DNA of 36,107 bases from an uncultured Pelagibacteraceae bacterium. Its GTDB lineage: Bacteria > Pseudomonadota > Alphaproteobacteria > Pelagibacterales > Pelagibacteraceae. Below, in pieces: positions 8,585 through 16,936 of this stretch; the first letter of the stretch is position 1; every line of letters begins with the position of its first letter. The translations under genes and the position numbers were made by a program. Under the pieces are notes generated by a model that worked only from the letters and a program-made list of their open reading frames with translations, was not told the DNA's origin and made no database searches. The DNA lies in contig CABXRX010000007.1 of assembly GCA_902514745.1 (NCBI GenBank), positions 1 to 36,107 on the forward strand, given 5' to 3'.

Positions 8585-9488
8585 GATAAAAACAACTGAG
8601 CCAAAAGTACTTTGGAAATTAAAATGTAAACTTGGTGAAGGAACTCTTTGGGTTAAGGAGCATAACTCAATTTATTTTGTAGACATTAAAAAAAAATGCT
8701 TCTTTTCTTTAAATGTTAAGAATAACAAAAAGAAAAAATATAAAGTTAATAAGGAAATAGGTTTTTTAGCCCATATTAAAAACAATATTTTTATCTTAGG
8801 TCTTCAAGGAGAGTTAAGAATTCAAAATATAAAGACAAAAAAAATTATTAAAAGGATTTTAATTGAACAAGATATTAAATTAAACCGAATTAATGATGGT
8901 AAAACTGACCCAAAAGCAAATTTGTGGTTTGGAACTATGGATAATTTAGAGAGAAAAATTGAGAAAGGTTCGCTCTATAAATTAGATAAGAATTTAAATT
9001 TAACTAAAGTTGATAAAAATTATAGAATTACAAATGGTCCAGCTTTTATAAATGAAAACAATTTTTATCACACCGATAGTTCAAAAAAAATAATCTATAA
9101 AATTAAGATAAATAAAAAAGATAAAATTATCAGTAAAAAGATATTTAAGAAATTTTCTAAAAAAGATGGGTCTCCTGATGGGATGACCTTAGATAAGAAT
9201 AAAAATATTTGGGTCGCTCATTTTCATGGAGCCTGTGTTTCTGTTTTTAATAAAAATGCTAAATTAATTCATAAAATTAATTTACCCGCACAAAACATAA
9301 CTAATTGTACTTTTGGAGGACAAAATAATAATGAGCTTTTTATTACATCTGCTACAAAAGGTATGAATAGAGCTGATTTGCAAAAATTTAAATATTCTGG
9401 CTCCTTATTTAGTGTAAAATCAAATATAAGAGGAATACAGCAAAAAAAATTTAATTTGAAAGATGCAAAAAAGAGATCTTTATTATGA
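8577..9488 (+). CDS. SMP-30/gluconolactonase-family lactonase
   Basis: Six-bladed beta-propeller lactonase of 303 residues, expected to hydrolyse a sugar lactone to the acid. Divalent-metal positions of the family are seen: Glu21 (GEGTLW), Asn153 (NGPAF) and Asp201 (PDGMT). The substrate-contact motif RINDG (Arg104, Asn106) is also present. ATG 8577 is preferred over an upstream TTG at 8568; it overlaps the MR/MLE gene by 8 bases. The protein is notably lysine-rich with many AAA codons. Placed last among the pathway enzymes, it would supply the acid substrate from an oxidised sugar. Confidence 0.87.
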   Translation: MSKIKTTEPKVLWKLKCKLGEGTLWVKEHNSIYFVDIKKKCFFSLNVKNNKKKKYKVNKEIGFLAHIKNNIFILGLQGELRIQNIKTKKIIKRILIEQDIKLNRINDGKTDPKANLWFGTMDNLERKIEKGSLYKLDKNLNLTKVDKNYRITNGPAFINENNFYHTDSSKKIIYKIKINKKDKIISKKIFKKFSKKDGSPDGMTLDKNKNIWVAHFHGACVSVFNKNAKLIHKINLPAQNITNCTFGGQNNNELFITSATKGMNRADLQKFKYSGSLFSVKSNIRGIQQKKFNLKDAKKRSLL

Positions 9489-12147
9489 AAGGATTCCCAC
9501 TAAGCTTCTAAGAGAAGATGTTAGATATTTGGGAAGTATTCTTGGAAAAGTAATCAAAGAACAAGAAGGAGAAAAATTTTTTAATTTAGTTGAAAAAGTT
9601 AGAAAACTGTCAAAGGTAAATAAACTTAATTATGGTAATCACTCTTACGGAAAAATAATTAGAACTATTAATAAACTTAATCCAAATCACACATTTAAGT
9701 TAACAAGGGCTTTCACTCACTTTATGAATTTTATAAATTTAGCTGAGTCTATAGATGCATCTAGAAAATTGAATGAATATGAAAATAGTAAGAAGAAAAT
9801 TCACAATAAAAATATTTTTATTGAAGAAATATTTGAAGATCTTTTTAATGATAAAAGACTTTCAGAAAACAAAATCTATAATCTTGCAAAAAATCTTAAT
9901 ATAGGAGTTGTTTTAACTGCTCATCCAACAGAAGTGAAAAGAAGAACTTTAATTCAAAAATATCATAAAATTACCGAAATACTTGAGGAGAGAGATCTTT
10001 TAAAAAATTATCCATCTAAAATAAAGATATTAGATAAAAAATTATATGACGAGCTTACGATCATTTGGAATACAGACGATCTTAAAAGATCCAAACCTTC
10101 ACCATTTGACGAAGCAAGATGGGGTTTAGCAATAATCGAAGATAGTTTGTGGGAAACTATTCCAAAAGTATACAGAAGATTAAATTCAATATTTGTTCAG
10201 AATATCAACAAAGGTTTACCTAAAAATTTTAATCCAATCGAATTTGGTTCATGGATGGGTGGAGACAGAGATGGTAATCCAAATGTAACTGCTGAAGTTA
10301 CTAAACAAGTTATTTTACTATCAAGATGGGAAGCAGCTAAACTCTATGAAAAAAATCTTACAAAGATAATTAGATCTTATTCAATGGAAAAATGTTCAAA
10401 TAAAATTTTGAGAAAAGTTGGTAAAACGCATGAACCCTATAGAGTTTTTTTAAGACCTTTGAGAGATAAAATGCGATTAACTCATAGATCTATTGAACAG
10501 CATTTAATCAAAAATAAACCCTTAGATGAAAAAAAATTATTAAGTTCAAAAGAAGATATACTGAGACCTCTAAGAGTAGTCAGGGAGTCTTTAGAGCAAA
10601 ATCAAAATGAAAATTTAGCAAGTAGTGAACTTCTTGATCTAATGAGAAGAGCAAAATGTTTTGGTATTAATTTGGCTAGATTGGATATTAGACAAGAGTC
10701 CTCTAGGCATTCTCAGCTAATTGCTGAACTAGTTAGTAAAAAATTTAAAAAAAATTATTTGAAATTTAATGAGGAAGAAAAAATAGATTTTTTAAGATCA
10801 GCAATAAAATCAAAGAAAAATATTATTAATAATTTTATTTTCAGAAATAAAGAAAACAAAGAAGTTTGGTCAACTTTTAAAGTGCTTTCTAAAGAACCAT
10901 CAGAGTGCTTAGGTGCATATGTAATTTCTATGACAACATCAGCTTCTGATATTCTATCTATTTCTTTTTTACAAAAAGAGGCAAAAATTAAAGATAAGTT
11001 AAGAGTTGTTCCACTTTTTGAAACTTTAGAGGATCTGATAAATGCTGAATCAATAATGAAAAATTTATTTTCTAAAAGTTGGTATAGAAAATTGATTAGT
11101 AATAAACAAGAAGTAATGATTGGTTATTCAGACTCCAGTAAAGATGCTGGTAAAATTTGTGCTAGCTGGCACCAATATAAAGCTCAAGAAGAAATAGTTA
11201 AATTAGCAAAAAAGTATAAAATAGAAGTAACATTTTTTCATGGCAGGGGAGGATCTGCAGGTAGAGGAGGAGGACCTATACAAGCAACTTTAAGATCTCA
11301 ACCACCAAATTCTGTTAATGGAAAGATAAGAATTACTGATCAAGGTGAAGTTATTCAGCAAAAATATGGCTATGAGCCCTTAGCGAAATATAACTTGTGC
11401 AGTTATATTGGTGCAGTGGCTGAAGCAACTCTTAATCCACCACCAAAGCCTAAGAATGATTGGAGATCTCTCATAGAAAAAATGTCTGATATATCAAAAA
11501 GTTCGTATAGAAAAAATATAAACCAAAGTACAGAATTTATAAAATATTTTAAAACAGTTACACCTCACAAAGCACTTGGAAAACTATCTATTGGATCAAG
11601 ACCATCAAAAAGAAAAAATGTAGATAATATTAAAAGTTTAAGAGCTATCCCATGGGTTTTTGCATGGACGCAAATAAGACTTATGTTGCCAGCTTGGTTA
11701 GGTAGCGCTGAAGCTTTAAGATATTCTAACATAAAAAAATTCAGAAAAACTCTTTATGATATGGAAAAAAATTGGCCTTTCTTTAATTCAATGCTTGATA
11801 TGTTAGATATGGTTATTTCAAAAGCAGATCCTGATATTTCTAAAATTTATGAAGAATATTTAGCTGATGATGAATTAAAAAGAGTTGGTAAAAAACTTAG
11901 ATTTCAATTTGATGTAATAAAAAAACTTAATAAAAAAATTACTCCAAAAGAAATAATTAAGTTAAGAAAACAATTCAGAACTTCGGTAATTGTAAGAAAT
12001 ATTTATTCAGAAATTCTTAATATCATTCAACCGATTGTAATTAGTAAACTTAAAAAAAGTAAATCTAAAAAAGATAAAAAATATTTAAACGACTCATTGA
12101 TGACCTCAATTGCAGGTATTTCTGCCGCTATGAAAAATACAGGCTAA
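9463..12147 (+). CDS. ppc: Phosphoenolpyruvate carboxylase
   Basis: Cytoplasmic enzyme that makes oxaloacetate from PEP and bicarbonate, refilling the TCA cycle. At 894 residues it is full length. Signature blocks are LTAHPTEVKRR (catalytic His154), GSWMGGDRDGNPNVT, HGRGGSAGRGG (Arg595 and Arg601, spaced like E. coli Arg581/Arg587), QGEVIQQKYG and IPWVFAWTQ. The C-terminal ...AAMKNTG tail, which binds allosteric aspartate in the family, is intact. It overlaps the lactonase gene by 26 bases; no other in-frame ATG exists before residue 88. Sitting at the end of a pyruvate-forming pathway, it is logically the anaplerotic partner. Confidence 0.97.
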   Translation: MQKRDLYYERIPTKLLREDVRYLGSILGKVIKEQEGEKFFNLVEKVRKLSKVNKLNYGNHSYGKIIRTINKLNPNHTFKLTRAFTHFMNFINLAESIDASRKLNEYENSKKKIHNKNIFIEEIFEDLFNDKRLSENKIYNLAKNLNIGVVLTAHPTEVKRRTLIQKYHKITEILEERDLLKNYPSKIKILDKKLYDELTIIWNTDDLKRSKPSPFDEARWGLAIIEDSLWETIPKVYRRLNSIFVQNINKGLPKNFNPIEFGSWMGGDRDGNPNVTAEVTKQVILLSRWEAAKLYEKNLTKIIRSYSMEKCSNKILRKVGKTHEPYRVFLRPLRDKMRLTHRSIEQHLIKNKPLDEKKLLSSKEDILRPLRVVRESLEQNQNENLASSELLDLMRRAKCFGINLARLDIRQESSRHSQLIAELVSKKFKKNYLKFNEEEKIDFLRSAIKSKKNIINNFIFRNKENKEVWSTFKVLSKEPSECLGAYVISMTTSASDILSISFLQKEAKIKDKLRVVPLFETLEDLINAESIMKNLFSKSWYRKLISNKQEVMIGYSDSSKDAGKICASWHQYKAQEEIVKLAKKYKIEVTFFHGRGGSAGRGGGPIQATLRSQPPNSVNGKIRITDQGEVIQQKYGYEPLAKYNLCSYIGAVAEATLNPPPKPKNDWRSLIEKMSDISKSSYRKNINQSTEFIKYFKTVTPHKALGKLSIGSRPSKRKNVDNIKSLRAIPWVFAWTQIRLMLPAWLGSAEALRYSNIKKFRKTLYDMEKNWPFFNSMLDMLDMVISKADPDISKIYEEYLADDELKRVGKKLRFQFDVIKKLNKKITPKEIIKLRKQFRTSVIVRNIYSEILNIIQPIVISKLKKSKSKKDKKYLNDSLMTSIAGISAAMKNTG

Positions 12148-12855
12148 ATGATTGAATTTTTAATTGCTTTTGGAGCGGGGCTAATAAGTTTTTTATCTCC
12201 ATGTGTTTTACCTTTAATACCAGGATATATTTCATTTATTTCAGGTCAGTCTCTTCAAGATCTTTTAAATTCTAAAAAAATAAATTTTTTACCATTGATT
12301 TTATTTTGTCTTGGTTTCTCAACTGTATTTATTATCTTAGGAGCTTCAGCATCTTTTTTAGGTCAAATATTTTTACAAAATTCAGAAGTTTTAAGAATCA
12401 TTGCTGGTATTGTGATAATAATTTTTTCATTACAGTTAGTTGGTTTGATTAATATAAGCCAATTGAACTTAGAAAAAAGATTTACAGCAAAAAAATCACA
12501 AAACATTTTTTTCCCGTATATATTAGGTTTGGCTTTTGGATTTGGTTGGACACCTTGTATTGGTCCAATTTTAGGTTCAATTTTAGCACTAGCATCAATT
12601 GAAGAAACATTGTCTAGGGCAATTTTATTATTAAGTTTTTATTCCCTAGGTTTGGCTATTCCTTTTATTTTATCAGGATATTTAATTCAAAAATTTTTAT
12701 TATTTTCGAAAAATTTTAAAAAAAACATAAATCTTATATCTAAGATTGGTGGAATCATTCTTTTAATTACTGGTATTTTAATTTTGACTAACCAATTACA
12801 AGCTATAGGTTTTTATATAATTAAAATTTTTCCTTTTATGCAAAATTTCGGTTAA
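12148..12855 (+). CDS. ccdA: CcdA-type thiol-disulfide transmembrane electron carrier
   Basis: 235-residue inner-membrane protein with six hydrophobic helices, the short CcdA form of the DsbD transmembrane domain. The two redox cysteines are in the family contexts FLSPCVLPLIPG (Cys19) and GWTPCIGP (Cys137). It passes reducing power from cytoplasmic thioredoxin to periplasmic thioredoxin-like proteins for cytochrome c maturation or disulfide repair. No periplasmic thioredoxin partner is encoded next door. Its ATG begins right after the ppc stop, so it may ride on the upstream operon although functionally unrelated. Confidence 0.93.
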   Translation: MIEFLIAFGAGLISFLSPCVLPLIPGYISFISGQSLQDLLNSKKINFLPLILFCLGFSTVFIILGASASFLGQIFLQNSEVLRIIAGIVIIIFSLQLVGLINISQLNLEKRFTAKKSQNIFFPYILGLAFGFGWTPCIGPILGSILALASIEETLSRAILLLSFYSLGLAIPFILSGYLIQKFLLFSKNFKKNINLISKIGGIILLITGILILTNQLQAIGFYIIKIFPFMQNFG

Positions 12856-12864
12856 AAGTAATTA

Positions 12865-13446
12865 ATGAAAATTTATCAAATAGATTCAAGCGCTAGAAAA
12901 AAAGGCTCAACTTCTCGAGCATTAGCCAAAAAAGTATTAGATAAAATCAAAAAACCAGGCGATGAAGTTATTTATAGAGATTTAGATGATGAAATGCTTT
13001 TTGTGAGTGGTTTGACAGAGTCAGGAATGAAAATTGAAGAAAAAGATCAAACTGAAGATCATAAAAAAATGTTCAAATTATCTGATCAACTTGTTAACGA
13101 ACTAAAAGAGAGTGATGTTATAATAATTTCAGCACCAATATATAATTATGGCCCTCCCGCGACTCTTAAAGCATGGTCTGATTTAGCTGCTAGAGTTGGT
13201 GAGACGTTTAGATTTAAACCTGACGGAAGAAGAGAAGGTTTACTAAAAAATAAACGTGCTTATTTAGTTATTACCTCAGGAGGAACAAAATTAAATAGTA
13301 AAGAAGATTTTTTGACACCTTGGTTAAAGTTTATATTGAATTTTTTTGGTATTAAAAAAGTTGATGTAGTTAGTGCTGATCAAATGGCTCTTGACTATGA
13401 AAAATCAATAAAAGATGCCGAGGAACAAATTCATAATTTGGCCTAA
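12865..13446 (+). CDS. FMN-dependent NADH:quinone/azo reductase, AzoR-like flavodoxin fold
   Basis: 193-residue flavodoxin-like reductase. The N-terminal phosphate-binding loop SSARKKGSTSRALA, the FMN block APIYNYGPPATLKAWSDLAARVGETF and the VITSGG turn match the AzoR/NAD(P)H quinone oxidoreductase family. These cytosolic enzymes do two-electron reduction of quinones and protect against thiol-reactive electrophiles. It begins 9 bases after ccdA, so the two may be cotranscribed. Physiological substrate unknown. Confidence 0.87.
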   Translation: MKIYQIDSSARKKGSTSRALAKKVLDKIKKPGDEVIYRDLDDEMLFVSGLTESGMKIEEKDQTEDHKKMFKLSDQLVNELKESDVIIISAPIYNYGPPATLKAWSDLAARVGETFRFKPDGRREGLLKNKRAYLVITSGGTKLNSKEDFLTPWLKFILNFFGIKKVDVVSADQMALDYEKSIKDAEEQIHNLA

Positions 13447-13503
13447 AAAAATACATATTATTTCTGCATTTGTCTAATTAATTTTAATTTGTTAACATAT
13501 CTT

Positions 13504-14010
13504 ATGAAAATAATTCTTTTAATAATTTTAAGCTTGTTTTTTTTTACAAATAGTAATGCAGCATGTGATGATCCTTTGACTGAAGGAGTTGATTATTCTA
13601 ATTGTAGATTTTCAGACGCACAAGACTTACAAGGAAGCTATCTTCCAAATTCTAATTTATCTTTCGCTAGTTTTATTCAGGTAAATTTTGATAAAAGTAT
13701 AATGATGAATTCAAATTTATCATTCGGAACATTTCCAGAGTCAACTTTTGTAAGAGCTAACCTGTATGAGACAGTTTCTATTGGAGCAAATTTTGAAAAA
13801 ACTAATTTTACAGGCTCAAATTTAACTAGAGTTGATTTTATGGGAGCTACGTTAATAGAGGCAAATTTTCAAAATGCAAACCTAATGGAAGCAAATTTTA
13901 CTTCATCTAATATTACTAATGCTAATTTTGATGGCGCTAATTTAATTGGTGCGACATGGACTGGTGGTGAAACTTGCGGACCAAGTTCAATAGGCGTTTG
14001 TAATAAGTAA
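13504..14010 (+). CDS. Exported pentapeptide-repeat protein
   Basis: 168-residue protein counted from ATG 13504; an in-frame TTG at 13489 is rejected because it only lengthens the signal sequence. A signal peptide ends ...NSNA|ACDD. The mature part is a run of A(N/D)LxX-type pentapeptides (for example NLSFA, ANFEK, SNLTR, ANFQN, ANLME, ANFDG, ANLIG), forming a right-handed quadrilateral beta helix. It closes with a WTGG-x-TCG...GVC cap carrying two cysteines; another Cys pair lies just after the signal peptide. Such folds are scaffolds and no ligand or partner can be named. The 57-base gap upstream probably holds its own promoter. Confidence 0.85.
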   Translation: MKIILLIILSLFFFTNSNAACDDPLTEGVDYSNCRFSDAQDLQGSYLPNSNLSFASFIQVNFDKSIMMNSNLSFGTFPESTFVRANLYETVSIGANFEKTNFTGSNLTRVDFMGATLIEANFQNANLMEANFTSSNITNANFDGANLIGATWTGGETCGPSSIGVCNK

Positions 14011-14012
14011 AA

Positions 14013-14306
14013 ATGAACACATCTATCAAAACGGATGATGTGATATTTAATTTTTTTAAGCAAATATGTGATGAAAAAGATGATCAAAAATGTGTCGAGC
14101 TTGGAAAAGATTGGATAAAGGCAATGGAAACAAACTTATCAAGCATGGAAGAAAATCTTAATGGTGCTGATAAACTAAAACATCAAGATGATATTAAAAG
14201 TAATCGTGATCATTTAAATAAACTAAAAACTAAAAACTCTTCTGAGTGGCGAGAATATGCAACCCAATGCATGATTGAGATAATGAATCATAAAAGCCAA
14301 CAATAA
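14013..14306 (+). CDS. Hypothetical small helical protein
   Basis: 97-residue, highly charged protein with no signal peptide or membrane segment. I do not recognise the family. It looks mainly alpha-helical, with a Lys/Glu/Asp-rich centre that could form a short helical hairpin. Three cysteines are spread along it (CDEKDDQKC near residue 19 and CMIEI near 88). The ATG is three bases after the pentapeptide-protein stop, so the two are probably cotranscribed, but that does not give a function. Confidence 0.7.
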   Translation: MNTSIKTDDVIFNFFKQICDEKDDQKCVELGKDWIKAMETNLSSMEENLNGADKLKHQDDIKSNRDHLNKLKTKNSSEWREYATQCMIEIMNHKSQQ

Positions 14307-14383
14307 TAAGTTCTTAAGAATGTGTTTTTATTATTAAATATTGAAACATTTAATCAAAAAAAAACTATCATTAAGTTTAAAAA

Positions 14384-14389
14384 TATAAT
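14384..14389 (+). promoter_or_regulatory. Candidate -10 box for the riboswitch-thiV transcript
   Basis: A perfect TATAAT hexamer whose expected start point (~14396) falls just before the conserved 5' part of the TPP aptamer. The -35 region is poor (no TTGACA-like sequence 16-18 bases upstream). The call therefore rests on the hexamer and its position. Confidence 0.45.
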
Positions 14390-14399
14390 ATCTATAAAT

Positions 14400-14464
14400 C
14401 AAAGGGGTGTCTTAACAGACTGAGATTAGACCCTAAGAACCTGTCCGGTAATTCAGAAAGGGAG
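14400..14464 (+). promoter_or_regulatory. TPP (thiamin pyrophosphate) riboswitch, THI element
   Basis: The conserved THI-box strings occur in order with normal spacing: GGGGTG (14404-14409), CTGAGAT (14420-14426), ACCC (14430-14433), GAACCTG (14437-14443), CCGG-TAAT (14446-14452) and the 3' AGGGAG (14459-14464). A short P3 helix, GTCT-TAAC-AGAC, is visible. The final GGGAG is also the only plausible Shine-Dalgarno for the ATG at 14469 (4-base spacing). TPP binding would therefore hide the ribosome site and switch off translation. The P3 arm is minimal, as in other compact bacterial versions. Confidence 0.95.
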
Positions 14465-14468
14465 AATC

Positions 14469-15911
14469 ATGGATAAAACATACTTAATAAGTCAATCAAC
14501 TTCGTTATCACTAGTTATAGTTATAAGTTTAATATTTATAGCGTTAGGTCTTTATCATTCTAGAAATTTCAAAGGTATAAATAATTACCTTACGGCAAAT
14601 AGAAATATAGGCTTATTTTCATTAACAACAAGTTTAGTTGCTTCAGCATTGGGAGCATGGATTTTATTTGGTCCGGCAGCTGCAGCTACGTGGGGTGGAT
14701 TAGGAGCTGTAATAGGATATGCTCTTGGTACCGCTTTTCCCATGATCTTTTTAATTTTTTTAGGAAAAAAAATTAGAACTGAATTTCCGAATGGGTCATC
14801 TCTTATAGAGTTTATGAGAAAGAAATTTGGAAAAAGCTTATTTAAATTAATCTTGTTAATGACAATTTTTTATATGTTCATATTCTTGTGTGCAGAAGTT
14901 ACGGCCGTAGCAGTATTAATAAATTATATATCGGGAACAGAACTTTGGATTACAGCATTAATAGTACTTTTTGCGACATTAACATATACATTGTATGGCG
15001 GTTTGCGTGCTTCAATTTTTACTGACAATATTCAAATGATTGTGATTAGTATACTTTTGTTGATTTCAATAACTCATATATTGTCTAATACGGGTGATAC
15101 TTTTTCATTTGAATATATAGAACAAAAAAATCCCCAATTATTAAGCAGCTCATATGTTCCAAGTTATACTGCTGGTTTAACTTTTTTTATTGCTGTAGCA
15201 GCAACTAATCTATTTCATCAAGGGAATTGGCAACGAGTTTATGCTGCAAAAAACTATAAAACTCTCAAGCAAAGTTTATTAATTTCTTTTTTAATAATTA
15301 TACCAATAGTTTTTTTTATGGGATTTACTGGAATGGTATCTTTTTCAATTGATCCTAGTCAAAGACCTGATTTAGGATTTTTTACATTATTATTGAAAGA
15401 ACAAACACAAACTTTATCATTGCTGGTAATTACACTTGGATTATCATTAACAATTTCAACTGTTGATACTTTGGTTAACGCAATTTCAAGCTTATTTGTA
15501 GTTGATGGTAAAGCAACATTTAATCTGAATAAGAAGACTGATTATTTAAAGTTATCTAAATATTTCATTATCATTATATCTTTAGTTTCATTTTTTATTG
15601 CTTCTAAAGGTTTTGATATTTTATATTTATTCTTATTAGCAGATTTATTTTGTTGTGCATTTGTATATACAGTTTTCTATAGTTTTTATAATAAAGGTGT
15701 AAATGAGAAAACAGCTTATTTTTCAATAGTAATTGGTTTAATTGGTGGTTTTTTATTATTTCCATTTCCTGACTTTTCTAAAAGTTTACTTGTTGGAGTA
15801 TTGATGTCTAAAGAGTTATTTTCTCCATTTGTTTTACAATCATTATTGTTTTTATCTTTCATGGTAGCGACTTTTCTGCCAGCGCTTATTCTTAAGATAA
15901 AAAAAAATTAA
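14469..15911 (+). CDS. thiV: SSS-family transporter under TPP riboswitch (putative thiamin-pyrimidine HMP importer)
   Basis: 480-residue sodium:solute symporter-family permease with about 13 hydrophobic segments. Family blocks include the N-terminal YLTANRNIG and SALGAWILFGPAAA regions, the TYTLYGGLRASIFTDNIQ block and LFHQGNWQRVYAAK. A TPP riboswitch directly controls it, so the cargo should be thiamin-related. In Pelagibacter ubique an SSS gene with the same leader was proposed to be ThiV, the importer of the pyrimidine precursor HMP, because that organism lacks thiC and requires HMP. Assignment here is by family plus riboswitch; transport of this exact compound is inferred. Confidence 0.9.
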   Translation: MDKTYLISQSTSLSLVIVISLIFIALGLYHSRNFKGINNYLTANRNIGLFSLTTSLVASALGAWILFGPAAAATWGGLGAVIGYALGTAFPMIFLIFLGKKIRTEFPNGSSLIEFMRKKFGKSLFKLILLMTIFYMFIFLCAEVTAVAVLINYISGTELWITALIVLFATLTYTLYGGLRASIFTDNIQMIVISILLLISITHILSNTGDTFSFEYIEQKNPQLLSSSYVPSYTAGLTFFIAVAATNLFHQGNWQRVYAAKNYKTLKQSLLISFLIIIPIVFFMGFTGMVSFSIDPSQRPDLGFFTLLLKEQTQTLSLLVITLGLSLTISTVDTLVNAISSLFVVDGKATFNLNKKTDYLKLSKYFIIIISLVSFFIASKGFDILYLFLLADLFCCAFVYTVFYSFYNKGVNEKTAYFSIVIGLIGGFLLFPFPDFSKSLLVGVLMSKELFSPFVLQSLLFLSFMVATFLPALILKIKKN

Positions 15912-15924
15912 TAATAAAATCAAA

Positions 15925-15953
15925 TTAAGAGACCATTTTCGATGGTCTCTTAA
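15925..15953 (+). terminator. Hairpin after thiV, probable terminator
   Basis: A perfect 12-bp inverted repeat, TTAAGAGACCAT (15925-15936) and ATGGTCTCTTAA (15942-15953), around a 5-base TTTCG loop, 13 bases after the thiV stop. No long T-run follows, so termination efficiency is uncertain. It sits just upstream of a promoter-like sequence for the next gene. Confidence 0.65.
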
Positions 15954-15958
15954 TGTCA

Positions 15959-15986
15959 TTGAAATTCAGCAAATAATCTCTATATA
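15959..15986 (+). promoter_or_regulatory. Candidate sigma70 promoter for the ABC exporter operon
   Basis: TTGAAA (15959-15964) and TATATA (15981-15986) with a 16-base spacer, or TATAAA at 15983-15988 with 18. Transcription would start about 8-10 bases before the ATG at 16001. This leaves almost no leader, in keeping with the missing Shine-Dalgarno. Confidence 0.5.
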
Positions 15987-16000
15987 AATAATGAACCCTC

Positions 16001-16936
16001 ATGTCTAAAAATCAAATATCTATTAATAATTTATCAAAAATTTATAAAAACGGTTTTAATGCACTCAAGAGTATTAATTTAAATATTAAAAAGGGTGAAA
16101 TTTTTGCCATGCTTGGACCCAATGGTGCAGGAAAAACTACTTTAATTAGTATAATTTGTGGAATTGTAAAAGCATCATCTGGGAATGTTTCAGTTGATGG
16201 ATTTGATATCATTAGTGATTACAGAGAAACTAGATCAAGGATTGGTTTAGTTCCTCAGGAATTAACTTTAGAACAATTTGAGACAGTTTTTAATAATGTC
16301 TCTTATTCAAGAGGTTTATATGGTAAAAAACCTGACGCTAATCACATAGAAAAAATTTTAAAACAACTTAGTCTTTGGGATAAAAAAGATCAAAGATTAA
16401 GACAATTATCAGGAGGAATGAAACGAAGAGTGTTAATTGCAAAAGCATTATCCCATGAACCATCAATTTTGTTTTTAGATGAGCCTACTGCTGGCGTTGA
16501 TGTAGAATTAAGGCAAGACATGTGGAAAATTGTTGAAGAATTAAGAGCTACAGGCGTTACAATAATCCTGACAACACATTACATTGAAGAAGCAGAAGCT
16601 ATAGCCGATAGGGTGGGTGTTATTAACCAGGGTGAAATAATAGTTGTTGAAGAAACGAAAGAATTATTAAAAAAAATGGGACATAAAAAATTAACTGTAG
16701 AGCTTCAAGATGAAATTTCTAAAATTCCCCAAAATTTAGAAAAATATGGATTGGTCTTGGGAAATAATAAGATGTCTGTCGATTATACTTATAGCGTTCA
16801 AGGTGAACAAACTGGAATTACAAATTTACTGAAAGATTTAAAAGATGCCGGTTTAAAGTTAAAGGATTTAAAGACTGAGCAAAGTACTTTAGAGAAAATA
16901 TTTGTTAGTTTGGTAAAGGAAAATAATGAAATTTAA
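16001..16936 (+). CDS. ABC-2 exporter ATP-binding protein, YadG-like
   Basis: 311-residue ATPase subunit. Walker [10 protein letters not shown] (39-47), Q-loop Gln86 (VPQE), signature LSGGM (136-140), Walker B ILFLDEP with Asp160/Glu161 and switch His193 are all intact. Overall sequence, notably the GLVPQEL...FETV and LSGGMKRR...PTAGVD-x-ELR blocks and the ~100-residue C-terminal extension ending FVSLV, resembles E. coli YadG. An out-of-frame ATG at 15991 stops after five codons and is not the start. It overlaps the permease gene by 11 bases. The substrate is unknown. Confidence 0.92.
   Translation: MSKNQISINNLSKIYKNGFNALKSINLNIKKGEIFAMLGPNGAGKTTLISIICGIVKASSGNVSVDGFDIISDYRETRSRIGLVPQELTLEQFETVFNNVSYSRGLYGKKPDANHIEKILKQLSLWDKKDQRLRQLSGGMKRRVLIAKALSHEPSILFLDEPTAGVDVELRQDMWKIVEELRATGVTIILTTHYIEEAEAIADRVGVINQGEIIVVEETKELLKKMGHKKLTVELQDEISKIPQNLEKYGLVLGNNKMSVDYTYSVQGEQTGITNLLKDLKDAGLKLKDLKTEQSTLEKIFVSLVKENNEI

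Noticed and set aside
14307..14345. Terminator after the 97-residue hypothetical gene (TTCTTAAGAA then T-rich)
   Set aside because: The palindrome has only a 3-5 bp usable stem of A-T pairs, too weak to call.
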